Of a DNA stretch of 64,000 nt, positions 53,676-62,680 are shown piece after piece (within the stretch, counting starts at the first letter, position 1; every line of letters starts with the position of its first letter). Source of the stretch: Deltaproteobacteria bacterium (GTDB lineage: Bacteria > Desulfobacterota > Desulfobacteria > Desulfobacterales > SURF-15). The stretch lies in the NCBI GenBank assembly GCA_019309565.1, contig JAFDFZ010000002.1, forward strand, positions 25,134-89,133. The letters are read 5' to 3'. Made by a program: the position numbers and the translations under genes. The notes below the pieces were generated by a model that ran no database searches, was not told the origin of the DNA, and saw only the letters and a program-made list of their open reading frames with translations.

Positions 53676-54014
53676 TATTGATTAAACCGTTGGAAATTTA
53701 AGGCCTCCTTTTATTTTCTTGAAACCAGAGACAACATTCGATAGGTTCGGTTTCAGCAGTTCTCTGTGAGATTCGAGCCGTAAGCTTGCAGTGATTGCAT
53801 TTTCCAAGTGTGTGGCTGTTTGAGCTAATTAGTGCGCTCTTTGAATCCTTTGGATCACCGCGGTTTTTATTGAGATGATCCAAATGTGTTATATTACATT
53901 ATTCTTACCAGGATTTGAACCGAAAGAACAGGCGCATTCTATGCCCGGCACTGACATATGGTGCGATACTCAGAACCAGGCTAAGCGTCTTAATCAATTG
54001 AAAGGATCATCGGG
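53676..54014. other. Divergent spacer with a 9-base inverted repeat
   Basis: 339 bases between epmA and the aminotransferase. TTTGGATCA (53849-53857) and TGATCCAAA (53876-53884) are exact reverse complements, separated by 18 bases. This could be an operator or an RNA hairpin. No gene or repeat copy is recognised, and no -35/-10 pair stands out. Confidence 0.45.
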
Positions 54015-55307
54015 ATGAATCAGAGGAAACTTCTTGAAAAAGCGGATCAATATCTGGTGGGCGGCACCATTGGAGCTATGTATTTGCCGCCGGAAGCCGC
54101 TATGGTCTTTTCCCATGGCAGAGGAACCAAACTCTATGATGTGGATGGCACCGAGTATATCGACTTTCTTTTAGGATCAGGCCCCTTGATTTTAGGCCAC
54201 TGCCATCCGGCTGTGGTCGAAGCCGTCCAGCAGCAGATACAAAAGGGCTCAACCTTTTACAACTTGAATGAACCGGCAATTCAACTTGCACAGAAAGTAG
54301 TTGAAGCCTCACCCTGTGGAGAAAAGGTGCGATTCGTCTGTACCGGCACCGATGCCGTTCTTTATGCAATTCGAATGGCCCGAGCATTTACCGGCCGAGA
54401 GAAGATTCTCAAATTCGAAGGGGGATGGCATGGACTAAGTGATTATGCCCTGCATAGCTGCAGGCCTCAAAAAACAGGGGAATATCCTCGAGCGGTCCCC
54501 GACAGTGCGGGTATTCCGGCCTCTGTTGCCCAGCATGTGCTTGTCAGCCCGTTTAACGATAGACAGAAGGCAGGAGAAATTATTGACGACCACAAGGATG
54601 AACTGGCGGCAGTGGTGGTGGAGCCCCTTCAGCGGTGCATTCGTCCGGAGCCGGGATTTTTGGAATCGCTGAAAGATATTACCTCCCGATACGGCATCAT
54701 CCTTATCTTTGACGAGGTGGTTACCGGTTTTCGGCTGGCATGGGGAGGTGCAGCCCAGAGATACGGCGTTGTTCCGGACATTGCTGCATATGGCAAGACC
54801 CTCAGCGGCGGTTATCCCCTGGGTGCCATCTGCGGAAGAGCCGATGTGATGAATACGGCAAATCCCAGGCTGGATGCTGCAGATCCAAAAAAAGCCGTCG
54901 TGACCGGAACTTTCAATGGCTATCCTGTCTCTGCGGCTGCGGGGCTTGCAACTTTGAATGAGTTAGAAAAACAAGGGACATACGAACGTCTTTATGAGAT
55001 GGGAAATCGTATAGTCCATGAGGTCGAGGAGATGGGAAGGGAAATGTCCGTTTCTCTCAAGGTGGCTGGAGAAGGCCCTGTGTTGCAGGTGCTGTTTACA
55101 GAAGATGAGCAGATCCTCAACTACGAATCCATGCTACGTGCTGATAAGAAAAAGGCTTACAGATTCGGCATTGAAATGATCAAAAGAGGATTTTTTGTAA
55201 GCCCCTTTGAAAAAATATACCTGTCAGTTGTTCACAGCGATGCCGATATTGATCGGTTCCTGGAAGCAACGCGGGATGTTTTTAAACAGGTTATTTCTCG
55301 GATGTAA
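54015..55307 (+). CDS. Class III aminotransferase (glutamate-1-semialdehyde aminomutase-like)
   Basis: A 430-residue PLP enzyme of fold type I. The Schiff-base Lys261 lies in AAYGKTLSGGYPLG, the PLP-ring Asp233 in IFDEVVTGFRLAWGG, and GTDAVLYAIRMAR near 111-123 binds phosphate. It resembles HemL, but the lysine context differs from true GSA aminomutase (LGKIIGGG type), and the gene is not near hemA. An omega-amino acid or other amine substrate is possible. The UroD-type methyltransferase follows 65 bases downstream, so they probably act in one catabolic route. The start is supported by GAAAGGATC. Confidence 0.86.
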   Translation: MNQRKLLEKADQYLVGGTIGAMYLPPEAAMVFSHGRGTKLYDVDGTEYIDFLLGSGPLILGHCHPAVVEAVQQQIQKGSTFYNLNEPAIQLAQKVVEASPCGEKVRFVCTGTDAVLYAIRMARAFTGREKILKFEGGWHGLSDYALHSCRPQKTGEYPRAVPDSAGIPASVAQHVLVSPFNDRQKAGEIIDDHKDELAAVVVEPLQRCIRPEPGFLESLKDITSRYGIILIFDEVVTGFRLAWGGAAQRYGVVPDIAAYGKTLSGGYPLGAICGRADVMNTANPRLDAADPKKAVVTGTFNGYPVSAAAGLATLNELEKQGTYERLYEMGNRIVHEVEEMGREMSVSLKVAGEGPVLQVLFTEDEQILNYESMLRADKKKAYRFGIEMIKRGFFVSPFEKIYLSVVHSDADIDRFLEATRDVFKQVISRM

Positions 55308-55372
55308 CATCTTTTTGTTCTCTGTTTTCAAGGCTACGAACTCTATAGACCGGGCATAAGGAGGTAAAGAAG

Positions 55373-56524
55373 TTGAAAGCTAAGATGACCCCTCGCCAGC
55401 GTGTAATGGCAGCATTGAATTTTCAAGAGCCTGATCGAGTTCCCATTGATCTGGCACAGGCAGCCGGTGACGGGATTACGGCAACGGCTTACCAAAACCT
55501 CATCAAGCATCTGGGATTGCCGGATAGAGAAATTCGAATACACACGAAACTGTCTCAAACCGCGCATGTGGATGAAGACGTATTACAGCGATTTCATGTA
55601 GACTTTCGACGTATCGATCTTGGAGCACCAGACAACTGGAAGGATGAGCCGGTTGGAGAAGACGGATACAGAGACGAATATGGACTGGTGCGCAGAAGAC
55701 CCAGGGGTGGTTTCTATTATGATATCGTTGAATCGCCCATAAAAGAAGATACGCTTTTGGCCATCGAGCGTCATCGCTGGCCCGATCCCGAAGACCCCGG
55801 ACGCTACCGGGGCATCAGGCAACGGGCACGTCAGCTTCACGAAGAGACTGATTATGCGGTGGTTCTCGTAACCAACTGTGCATTCTTTTTGCGTTGTGCG
55901 GAGCTTCGGGGCTGGGAGAACTTCTATATGGATCTGGCTGCAAACCCGAAGTTTGCCTGTGCGCTGATGGATCATTATCTGGATATTCGGCTGAGAATAG
56001 CCGAGCGCGCTCTTGAGGAGGTTGGCGATAATATCGATATAGTGATGGTAAGCTCCGACGATCTGGGGATGATTGACCGCACCCTGGTGTCGCCTCAAAT
56101 GTACCGTGAGTTGATCAAGCCCCGCCAGAAAAAGACCTTTCAGTTCTTTAAAGACCGAACAGCGGCAAAAAGGTTCTACCACTGCGACGGCGCCATATAC
56201 CCGATCATTGAAGACCTGATTGAAATTGGCGTCGAAGCGCTTAATCCCATACAGGTGTCCGCAGCCGGCATGGGGGATACCAGGAAACTTAAAGAGGAAT
56301 TCGGTGATCGACTCGCCTTTTGGGGGGCCATCGATACGCACCACGTGCTGCCGCACGGAAGTGCTGAAGATGTTCGCAAGGAGGTGCATCGGCGGGTTAT
56401 GGGCTTGGGCCCTGGTGGAGGGTATGTTTTGTGCTCGGTACATAACATTCAACCTGAAGTTCCACCTGAAAACGTGGTCGCCATGTTCGATGCCGCTTAT
56501 GAGCTCGGAAGGTATCCGTTGTAA
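55373..56524 (+). CDS. Uroporphyrinogen decarboxylase-family protein (MtaA/CmuA-like methyltransferase)
   Basis: A 383-residue UroD-fold protein from TTG 55373, with AAGGAGGT seven bases upstream; the next ATG (55385) is too far from that site. It opens TPRQRVMAALNFQEPDRVPI, which is typical of corrinoid-protein methyltransferases rather than HemE. A probable zinc-binding motif FYHCDGAIYPIIEDL lies near 263-277, and FWGAIDTHHVLPHGSAED near 319-336. Such enzymes move methyl groups from methylated corrinoids to CoM, tetrahydrofolate or other acceptors in demethylation. No corrinoid protein gene is adjacent. It pairs with the aminotransferase. Confidence 0.86.
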   Translation: MKAKMTPRQRVMAALNFQEPDRVPIDLAQAAGDGITATAYQNLIKHLGLPDREIRIHTKLSQTAHVDEDVLQRFHVDFRRIDLGAPDNWKDEPVGEDGYRDEYGLVRRRPRGGFYYDIVESPIKEDTLLAIERHRWPDPEDPGRYRGIRQRARQLHEETDYAVVLVTNCAFFLRCAELRGWENFYMDLAANPKFACALMDHYLDIRLRIAERALEEVGDNIDIVMVSSDDLGMIDRTLVSPQMYRELIKPRQKKTFQFFKDRTAAKRFYHCDGAIYPIIEDLIEIGVEALNPIQVSAAGMGDTRKLKEEFGDRLAFWGAIDTHHVLPHGSAEDVRKEVHRRVMGLGPGGGYVLCSVHNIQPEVPPENVVAMFDAAYELGRYPL

Positions 56525-56744
56525 TAGAGCAATGCTCGCTGAAAGAGCGACTAAAGGCCGAAAGCTCATTACAAACCGTTTCATATTAACCCCGCAGATG
56601 CATAGCTCACATGGTAAAAGGGCCTGTACGGATGATTTTTAAGTGTCTGCAAACTGCTGCGGCTTTTGAGTCGTTTTTTCAACAGCGGGATCTACCGAGA
56701 ATTGCTGAAACACAGGCTTCAGTGGTTTTAGGAGGGCTTATTAA

Positions 56745-57401
56745 ATGTACCGATATCGAACAGTGAAGATACTGAGCGGTATTGTCGTATCGTTGGGATG
56801 GTTGTTTTGTTTTCTCTTCTCTTCGGCTGCTGAGAGCGACGAACCAAAACCTATCAAAATCGCCGTTCCAGCAGAAACCATAAGCAGCCTCATTGAGGAC
56901 CTTCTACCTTATCAGATACCAATGGGCAAGGGTTTCTCTGGATCACTTTGGGTGCAGAAAGTTGAGAGTCTTAAGTTTGGTACCAACAAAGCCATGTTTT
57001 TTGCCAAAATCATGGGAAAAGATCTCGAGTTTTCGACAAAAATCGGAAAACAGCCGATAAATCTCAAATTTGGCCAGGCCAATGTTTCAAGTAATTGTGA
57101 AGCCTCTTTCCGATACGACAAGGAAAGAAAGTTGCTTTTGATCACACCGCAAGTAAAAGAATTTGTCGATACTGACAGATCGGGCCAGGCTGGAGAAATA
57201 TTAATGCCCTTGCTAAAGGGACTTAGCGGAATAGAGTATTCCGTAAAGTTACAGAACATAGATCCGATCATCACGACTTATGAAAACAAGATCATGACCA
57301 TAAACCTTGATATTTCAGATGTCTACAGTGAGAATAATATTTTATTTATCCACATCATCCCTTCCGTTGAGATGAAACCCAACAAGGGCGGTGTAAGATA
57401 A
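56745..57401 (+). CDS. Secreted protein of unknown function
   Basis: A 218-residue protein. A signal peptide (about 1-30, LSGIVVSLGWLFCFLFSSAA) suggests export to the periplasm or outer membrane. The mature part alternates strands and short helices (IKIAVPAETISSLIEDLLPY, GFSGSLWVQKVESLKF, ITPQVKEFVD, IEYSVKLQNIDPIITTYENK), suggestive of a lipid-binding beta sandwich, but I do not recognise the family. It has few Cys. A GGAGGGC site precedes ATG 56745. It stands apart from the UroD-type gene by 220 bases. Confidence 0.75.
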   Translation: MYRYRTVKILSGIVVSLGWLFCFLFSSAAESDEPKPIKIAVPAETISSLIEDLLPYQIPMGKGFSGSLWVQKVESLKFGTNKAMFFAKIMGKDLEFSTKIGKQPINLKFGQANVSSNCEASFRYDKERKLLLITPQVKEFVDTDRSGQAGEILMPLLKGLSGIEYSVKLQNIDPIITTYENKIMTINLDISDVYSENNILFIHIIPSVEMKPNKGGVR

Positions 57402-57777
57402 TCTGCTCTTGATTTTTTGAAATATGTCAGCTATATAGAAAAACAGAATTTTTGTTTTCGAAATTTCAACACCCCAAACGACAAAGAAAAGAGGATCGGT
57501 GATTACCATATAGTTATGAAATTTCCGAGAAATTAAATCTATATTACGCCCCGGTTGTAATCTTGAAGTGCTATCATCTCAGCTTCGTCCTATTGTCGTA
57601 TTAGAGCGCCGTTTACCTCGGAATTGACATTCTGTGTTTTCCGGTTGTCCGAAAACAGATCCATGAATCGTATATTTTAAAATCACCAGGATCGGTTTTT
57701 CTTATTATATGCCTGCATGAGAATTGATGGAGGCATCAAACAGGGACGATTTCAAACAAGACAAAGGAGGCGATACC
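57402..57777. other. Spacer with an imperfect 29-base palindrome
   Basis: 376 bases without a supported gene. An imperfect palindrome (TCTGTGTTTTCCGG, 57631-57644, paired with CCGAAAACAGA, 57649-57659) lies just after a TTGACA. A second small inverted pair, GCCTGCAT/ATGGAGGC, falls at about 57713-57735. The last bases contain AAAGGAGG for the small basic gene. Function of the palindromes is unknown. Confidence 0.45.
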
Positions 57778-57990
57778 ATGAATCAAAAGCTGCGTACCTT
57801 TCCCGAAAGGCGCAACGCTAAGGATCGGAGAAAGAAGTTCAGCCTCAAGCGCTTCTCGTACAAGGGACAGGATAGAAGATCGTTAAGCGAGCGAAGGACT
57901 TTGGATGAAAGAAGACAGGGATGGGTTCGAATAAGTAAATGGTCAAGCGTTTTTCTATGGGATTTGAAAATCGCTAAATTTTTAAGATAG
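57778..57990 (+). CDS. Small Arg-rich basic protein
   Basis: A 70-residue protein from ATG 57778, supported by a perfect AAAGGAGG site at good spacing. It has repeated ERR/DRR motifs: FPERRNAKDRRKKF, GQDRRSLSERR, LDERRQGW. The C-terminus is hydrophobic (VFLWDLKIAKFLR). It is too short for a domain call. The many Arg pairs suggest binding to nucleic acid or acidic protein surfaces. The strong ribosome-binding site is the main reason to accept it. Confidence 0.6.
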   Translation: MNQKLRTFPERRNAKDRRKKFSLKRFSYKGQDRRSLSERRTLDERRQGWVRISKWSSVFLWDLKIAKFLR

Positions 57991-58025
57991 CCCGCCTATT
58001 TACCCAACCATCCAAAACCAAGGTC

Positions 58026-59456
58026 CTACCTGCGATCGGCCTGTTCCCTGTCCAGCATGGGAAAGGAAATGTCCAGAACCGGGATGTCTCCTCCTGCGTC
58101 CTCAAGGGCCAGATGCCATAGTTCTTCGACTTTTTTGGGGTGATCCGGTGCTATGTTCCGTTCATGCTCGGGATCTTCTATGATATCGTATAAGTATTCT
58201 GCACTCCTGTCGGTTTTGCGTATCAGCACGTACTGCTCTGTGCGTACCCAAACGTAGTGTTTGAAGATTGAGGTGACATAATCGCGGATCTTGTCTTTCT
58301 TGCCTTCTACAACAGGCCATATGTCAAGCCCTTCGGCATAATCGGGGATGTCCAGCCCCATAATGGAACAGACCGTGGGCAGAATGTCATGATTCAGCAT
58401 GAAAGCATCGACGCTCTTTCCGGCTCCAGTGCCATCTGGATGGCGGATCATCATCACCAGATCCATCAGGCAGGGCAGCATACCGCTGTCGATCTTGCCC
58501 ATGTACCCGTTTTCTCCCAACTGATGCCCGTGGTCCGAAACCACAATAATTAGCGAGTTCTTATCCAGTCCCAGCAGCCTGACCTTATCCATGAACATGC
58601 CGAACCATCGGTCCACCATTGTCACCTCGCTGGCATAGCAGGCTCGAATGTATTTGAGTTCCTCATCGTTTAAATATTCTGTGTAATCCGTGGTGTAGAT
58701 GGGCATAAAGATTTCCTTGCCCCTGTAAGTTTTATCCGCATACAGGTCCCGGTAAAACCGGGGTGTGTCCCATGGTTCATGGGGGTCAAAGGAATCAACA
58801 CAAAGGAAAAAGTTGTTTTTGATCTTATAAAGTTCCTCAAGCCACCTGCCTGCCTGGGCGAACACTTTGGGAGAAAAGTAATCCTCTTCATATTCACGGG
58901 TAGCCGTGTTGACAAAATTTCGTTCCATCTCCCAGACCTTGGGGTGTTTTAGATTCGTCAGGTCGCTGAAATAATCCGCTGCATCAGCGTCTTTTCTGCT
59001 CAAGGATGCCAGCTTGCACAGATCCCATTCCTGGCCCCTGACCCAGTGCCATGCATGGAACCCACGGTTGTAATTCATACCAGGGTACATCTGATGCAGG
59101 CAGTCGGTCACCATGGCGGAGGTAAAGCCGTGTCCGTGGAAAAACTCGGCCAGGGTCGTATCATCGCGATCAATGGGGCTCCAGCCCGGTATACTTAAGG
59201 TTTTCCCGGTCTGATAAATGTCCTGGTAAGGATAAGAGGCAACATGCGGCTTCCATCGTTTGAAAGGAAACACCCGCCGTCCTGTAATAAGGGATGTTCT
59301 AAAGGGTAATGTGGGAACGGATTCCGGATAGGCTCTTGTAAGCACGGTGCTTTCTTGGGCAAACCTATCCAGACATGGAGTTTGAATCCAGTCGTTGCCA
59401 TAAGCACCCACATGGTCCTGGCGCAATGAATCCAAGATGACCAAAATAAAATTCAT
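58026..59456 (-). CDS. Sulfatase-fold hydrolase lacking the formylglycine Cys
   Basis: Start at ATG 59456 (476 residues), preceded by ATGGAGGAATTGG; the frame upstream has no better site. It is an alkaline-phosphatase-superfamily protein. The N-terminal metal motif FILVILDSLRQDHVGAYG (Asp9, Asp13), the late metal motif VVSDHGHQLGENGYMGK near 315-331, and YNYNRGF-like regions are present. In true sulfatases the nucleophile motif is CxPSR; here the aligned position reads TLPFR (Thr49), so there is no Cys or Ser for formylglycine. Such members may be phosphodiesterases, phosphonate hydrolases or transferases with Thr as nucleophile. No sulfatase-modifying enzyme is nearby. The stop is TAG. Confidence 0.84.
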   Translation of the reverse strand: MNFILVILDSLRQDHVGAYGNDWIQTPCLDRFAQESTVLTRAYPESVPTLPFRTSLITGRRVFPFKRWKPHVASYPYQDIYQTGKTLSIPGWSPIDRDDTTLAEFFHGHGFTSAMVTDCLHQMYPGMNYNRGFHAWHWVRGQEWDLCKLASLSRKDADAADYFSDLTNLKHPKVWEMERNFVNTATREYEEDYFSPKVFAQAGRWLEELYKIKNNFFLCVDSFDPHEPWDTPRFYRDLYADKTYRGKEIFMPIYTTDYTEYLNDEELKYIRACYASEVTMVDRWFGMFMDKVRLLGLDKNSLIIVVSDHGHQLGENGYMGKIDSGMLPCLMDLVMMIRHPDGTGAGKSVDAFMLNHDILPTVCSIMGLDIPDYAEGLDIWPVVEGKKDKIRDYVTSIFKHYVWVRTEQYVLIRKTDRSAEYLYDIIEDPEHERNIAPDHPKKVEELWHLALEDAGGDIPVLDISFPMLDREQADRR

Positions 59457-59694
59457 TTCCAATTCCTCCATTTCGTTTTTCGCAATAAAAATATTGCCCG
59501 GCATTGATACGGGTAAATCAACCCCGAAGGCTGTCGTATATTATACGCCCTTTATCATAGAGATTCCAAAGATGTAAATACCTTGTAGAAAGGTATTCAC
59601 GGAATGGCTGTGAAATACTGATGAATCTGACGCTGAGGCATAAGTTAGATAGAGATTTAACCCGTCTGCCGGACAAGTTCGGCTATCAGAGAGT

Positions 59695-60540
59695 TTAACA
59701 CTGTTTTAATGCACGGATAATTTTGCCGACACCCCTTTTTTCAAGCTGCCGGTAGAATTCCTTAAGCGCTGGGTTTTCCGTTTGTTTGTCTGTAAAATCA
59801 GTCAGATATCGGATTCTTTCATACATCTGCTGCTCGTTCATGCCTGAATTGAGCTGTCCCCTTACCTCATCAATAACCGCCTGGACCTTTACAATCATTT
59901 CATCTATGATCTCTCTGCCCGCCAGCTTGCCATGACCCGGGACCAGGATGTCGAAGCAAAGCCGCTTCATCGCCTCAAGGGAGTCGATCCATTTCAATGG
60001 TTCTTCGGCATCATGGAAAAACGGTGGTATCGAATTTACCACGTTATCTCCTGTAAACAGAACCCCTTCCGGTTCTATTCTTACGCAGATCGTATGAGGG
60101 GTATGCCCGGTGAACGGTTTAAGATGGATCGTAACGCGATCGAAAAAAAGCCTAAGACCGCCGTCAAATGTGATTAAAGGTTCCTTTATCTGAAAGTCTC
60201 TCAGCCTTTTTGCCCCTTTGGGGTCAGACCAGGAGACTCGTTTGACGATCTTCTCTATGGGCCCGAAAGCCTTCATAAATCTTCCCCGCACCGCATGGTG
60301 GGAGATGAGTTTGCCGGGAAGAAAAGAAGCGCCCATGAAATGATCCAGATGATGATCTGTTGTGATAATCCAGGTAATCTCTCCCAGCTCGTTGTTTTTG
60401 ACTTCTTTTATAAGATGATCCTGATCTGAGGGATTCATGGGAGTATCGATCAACACGCATCCAAGAGATGTCTTCACTATGCCGATATTTGCTCCGAAGT
60501 ATTCTGTTTCAACCCAGATGTTCCCGTTTATCTTTTCCAT
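59695..60540 (-). CDS. MBL-fold hydrolase with DHHLDH motif
   Basis: A 281-residue metallo-beta-lactamase fold protein. The usual THxHxDH reads TDHHLDH at 61-67, so the first His is an Asp. Further ligands are in PFTGHTPHTI near 139-148, VLFTGDNVVN and LVPGHGKL near 198. The C-terminal 60 residues are helical and conserved-looking. Related enzymes include glyoxalase II-like and quinone-linked hydrolases; the substrate is unknown. It is divergent from the SagB-type gene, with a repeat family C copy in the spacer. Confidence 0.83.
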   Translation of the reverse strand: MEKINGNIWVETEYFGANIGIVKTSLGCVLIDTPMNPSDQDHLIKEVKNNELGEITWIITTDHHLDHFMGASFLPGKLISHHAVRGRFMKAFGPIEKIVKRVSWSDPKGAKRLRDFQIKEPLITFDGGLRLFFDRVTIHLKPFTGHTPHTICVRIEPEGVLFTGDNVVNSIPPFFHDAEEPLKWIDSLEAMKRLCFDILVPGHGKLAGREIIDEMIVKVQAVIDEVRGQLNSGMNEQQMYERIRYLTDFTDKQTENPALKEFYRQLEKRGVGKIIRALKQC

Positions 60541-60725
60541 GCGTCGATTCCTTTCTGCAATATTTTGGATGTCGCCGCACTGTGAGCAAAGCCAAATTGT
60601 ATGGAGGTCTTGTCAGTGTTGGTTTTAATTTTTTGTATAGCAGATTAAAATAGAAAGATAAAATTCGAGCATGCCTTACATCATCAAGGCTGCGGATAGA
60701 ACAGCGCAAGTGGCAGAGATTTTAT

Positions 60726-60876
60726 TCTCAAGTTTCTCACCCTGTTTTGCTGTGAGTTGGCAAGGCGAGTCCCACTGTGCCTGTATCGAAAGATGGTAAA
60801 ATGTATTTTACCTTCTAAAAATTTCATTCGACGCCCTCCTATTATGCGTTTCAAAAGATTGGGGGTGGGAAATTCG
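60726..60876. repeat. Dispersed repeat family C, copy 2
   Basis: About 150 bases matching the reverse complement of the left part of 33620-34021. Shared blocks are TCCCACTGTGCC, GGTAAAATGTATTTTACCTTC and ATTTCATTCGACGCCC (variants of the 33.6 kb sequence). It begins TCTCAAGTTTCTCACCCT, the same outer end as copy 1. It lacks the nested elements. It lies in the divergent spacer between the MBL and SagB-type genes. Confidence 0.7.
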
Positions 60877-60971
60877 ATTGCAGATATTGAGCACTTCCGG
60901 TAAGAAAAACATCGTTTTGTCAATTGAAACCGAAAAGCTAAGGCATTTTCCGTTGTTAGAAAGGAAAAACC

Positions 60972-62480
60972 ATGGTTACCAGTGCAAGAGATTATCATTT
61001 TGCAACCAGCTATGACCGCAATCACATGAAGGCCCATCATCTGGATTGGCCGAATCAGCCCACGGTATTTAAAACCTATGAAGGTGTTGAACAGATTCCG
61101 CTTCCAGAAGTATCGCAGTTTCCGGAAACCTATTTCTGGCGGCTCAACAAAACAAAATCTCCATCAAGTACGGATAACATTCTGAACATCGAGCTTGTAT
61201 CTAAAATCTTTACTTTGAGTTACAGCCTTACGGCTAAGAGGCGTCTGCCGGGAGGATATGAATTTCATTATCGAAGTGTCGCCTCCGCAGGTGCGCTGTA
61301 TCCGGCAGAGCTTTATTTGGCGGCCCGGTCGGTGGAAGGGCTGGAAAGTGGTGTGTACCATTACGGAATCTACAGGCGCACGTTGACCCCGCTTCGCCGA
61401 GGTGACCCTTGGCAGGCTGTGGAAAAGGCAACCTTGGAATCAGAAGTGGAGAAAGCTTCCGCCTGGTTTTTTGTTACGGGTATATTTTTCCGAAGTGCCT
61501 GGAAATACAGAGCGCGTGCCTTTAGGTATGTGCTGCTGGATGCTGGACATTTACTTGAAAACCTTGTTTTAGCTTTAAAGGCGTTTAATCTTTTTTTCTC
61601 CATCCACTACGATTTTCGAGATGATGAGGTGGCAGAGCTATTGGGGCTTGATCAAAAGAAAGAAGGATGCTTTGCCTGTGTGACGGTTCACGGCAAATCC
61701 GCCGCAGTCTTCCCGGGAGGTGAAGTGAAAAAGCTGCCGGAGACTTTCCTTCAAGCAAGTTGCGTATCGAACAGGGAAGTTACCTATGATGAAATCCTGA
61801 GCTGCTATCAGGCTGGAATACAACCGATAGAACGAAAAAAAACGAATACCGATTTGATTCAAAGCCTTGGTGTTGCGCCGGAATCCTGGAAAAATTTGCC
61901 CGGTTGCAAGCCGAAAAAAACCGAGATGAAATACCCTGAGGTGATATTCCGTCGCCGATCGAAAAGAAATTTTGTTAATCAAGAACTGGGGCTGGATAAG
62001 TTCCTACATTTGTTGAATCTGGTGGCAGATGCTTTGGAGCAGAATTTTGTACCGGGCCATCCCGGTTCATGGCCACTTGCATGCGGGTTTCTTACTGGGA
62101 ATATTGAAGATACGCTGTCCGGCTTTTATCTGCTTGATCCGTTGAACAGAAGGATTGGATTGGTGGGCAAAGGAACCCTGGTGCATAAAATGGCATCGGT
62201 CTGCCTGGATCAGGAGTGGCTTGGAAATGCATCCCTTCATTTTCTACTGATGACAAACTTACAGGAAATCGATCAGACATGGGGGCCGCGAGGTTATCGA
62301 TATGCCATGCTTGCTGCAGGCAGGATAGGTCAAAGCATCTATCTGGGGGCAACGGAACTCGGTCTTGGTTGCTGTGGCATCGGTGCTCTTTATGATGAGG
62401 AGGCCCGGCAGCTTTTGGGTCTTAATAAAGAATCAGCCCTGCTTTACCTTGTTGCAGCCGGGCCGGTTAAGCGCTTGTAA
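60972..62480 (+). CDS. SagB-type two-domain nitroreductase-family dehydrogenase
   Basis: A 502-residue protein with two nitroreductase-like halves. The first (about 75-250) has the SagB pattern YHYRSVASAGALYPAELYLA and GVYHYGIYR and probably binds FMN. The second (about 318-500) has FRRRSKRNF and IGQSIYLGATELGLGCCGIG, the latter typical of nitroreductases. SagB enzymes oxidise azolines to azoles in thiazole/oxazole-modified peptides. No cyclodehydratase or precursor peptide is near, so an unrelated oxidoreduction is just as likely. A GAAAGG site precedes the ATG. Confidence 0.83.
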   Translation: MVTSARDYHFATSYDRNHMKAHHLDWPNQPTVFKTYEGVEQIPLPEVSQFPETYFWRLNKTKSPSSTDNILNIELVSKIFTLSYSLTAKRRLPGGYEFHYRSVASAGALYPAELYLAARSVEGLESGVYHYGIYRRTLTPLRRGDPWQAVEKATLESEVEKASAWFFVTGIFFRSAWKYRARAFRYVLLDAGHLLENLVLALKAFNLFFSIHYDFRDDEVAELLGLDQKKEGCFACVTVHGKSAAVFPGGEVKKLPETFLQASCVSNREVTYDEILSCYQAGIQPIERKKTNTDLIQSLGVAPESWKNLPGCKPKKTEMKYPEVIFRRRSKRNFVNQELGLDKFLHLLNLVADALEQNFVPGHPGSWPLACGFLTGNIEDTLSGFYLLDPLNRRIGLVGKGTLVHKMASVCLDQEWLGNASLHFLLMTNLQEIDQTWGPRGYRYAMLAAGRIGQSIYLGATELGLGCCGIGALYDEEARQLLGLNKESALLYLVAAGPVKRL

Positions 62481-62680
62481 GTGTTTAGGGTTCACCGAGA
62501 ATTGCTGGCAAGAATCTATTTATGCTTTCTATTGCCTTGCTTTTATGGTATTTTTAAAAATTATATCAAAGATTAATGAGAAATACACCAACGTAGTCGA
62601 ACCGATCAACACAGTATACAATCTGTAAATTTAGATTGGTATCATCTGTCTTCATTCATAACATGTAAGGAGTGATTCAT

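Noticed and set aside
54015..56524. hemL and hemE assignment
   Set aside because: The UroD-like N-terminus and the aminotransferase lysine context do not fit true HemE and HemL, and the genes are 50 kb from hemA.
60972..62480. Thiazole/oxazole-modified peptide biosynthesis cluster
   Set aside because: Only a SagB-type protein is present; no cyclodehydratase, docking protein or precursor peptide was found nearby.
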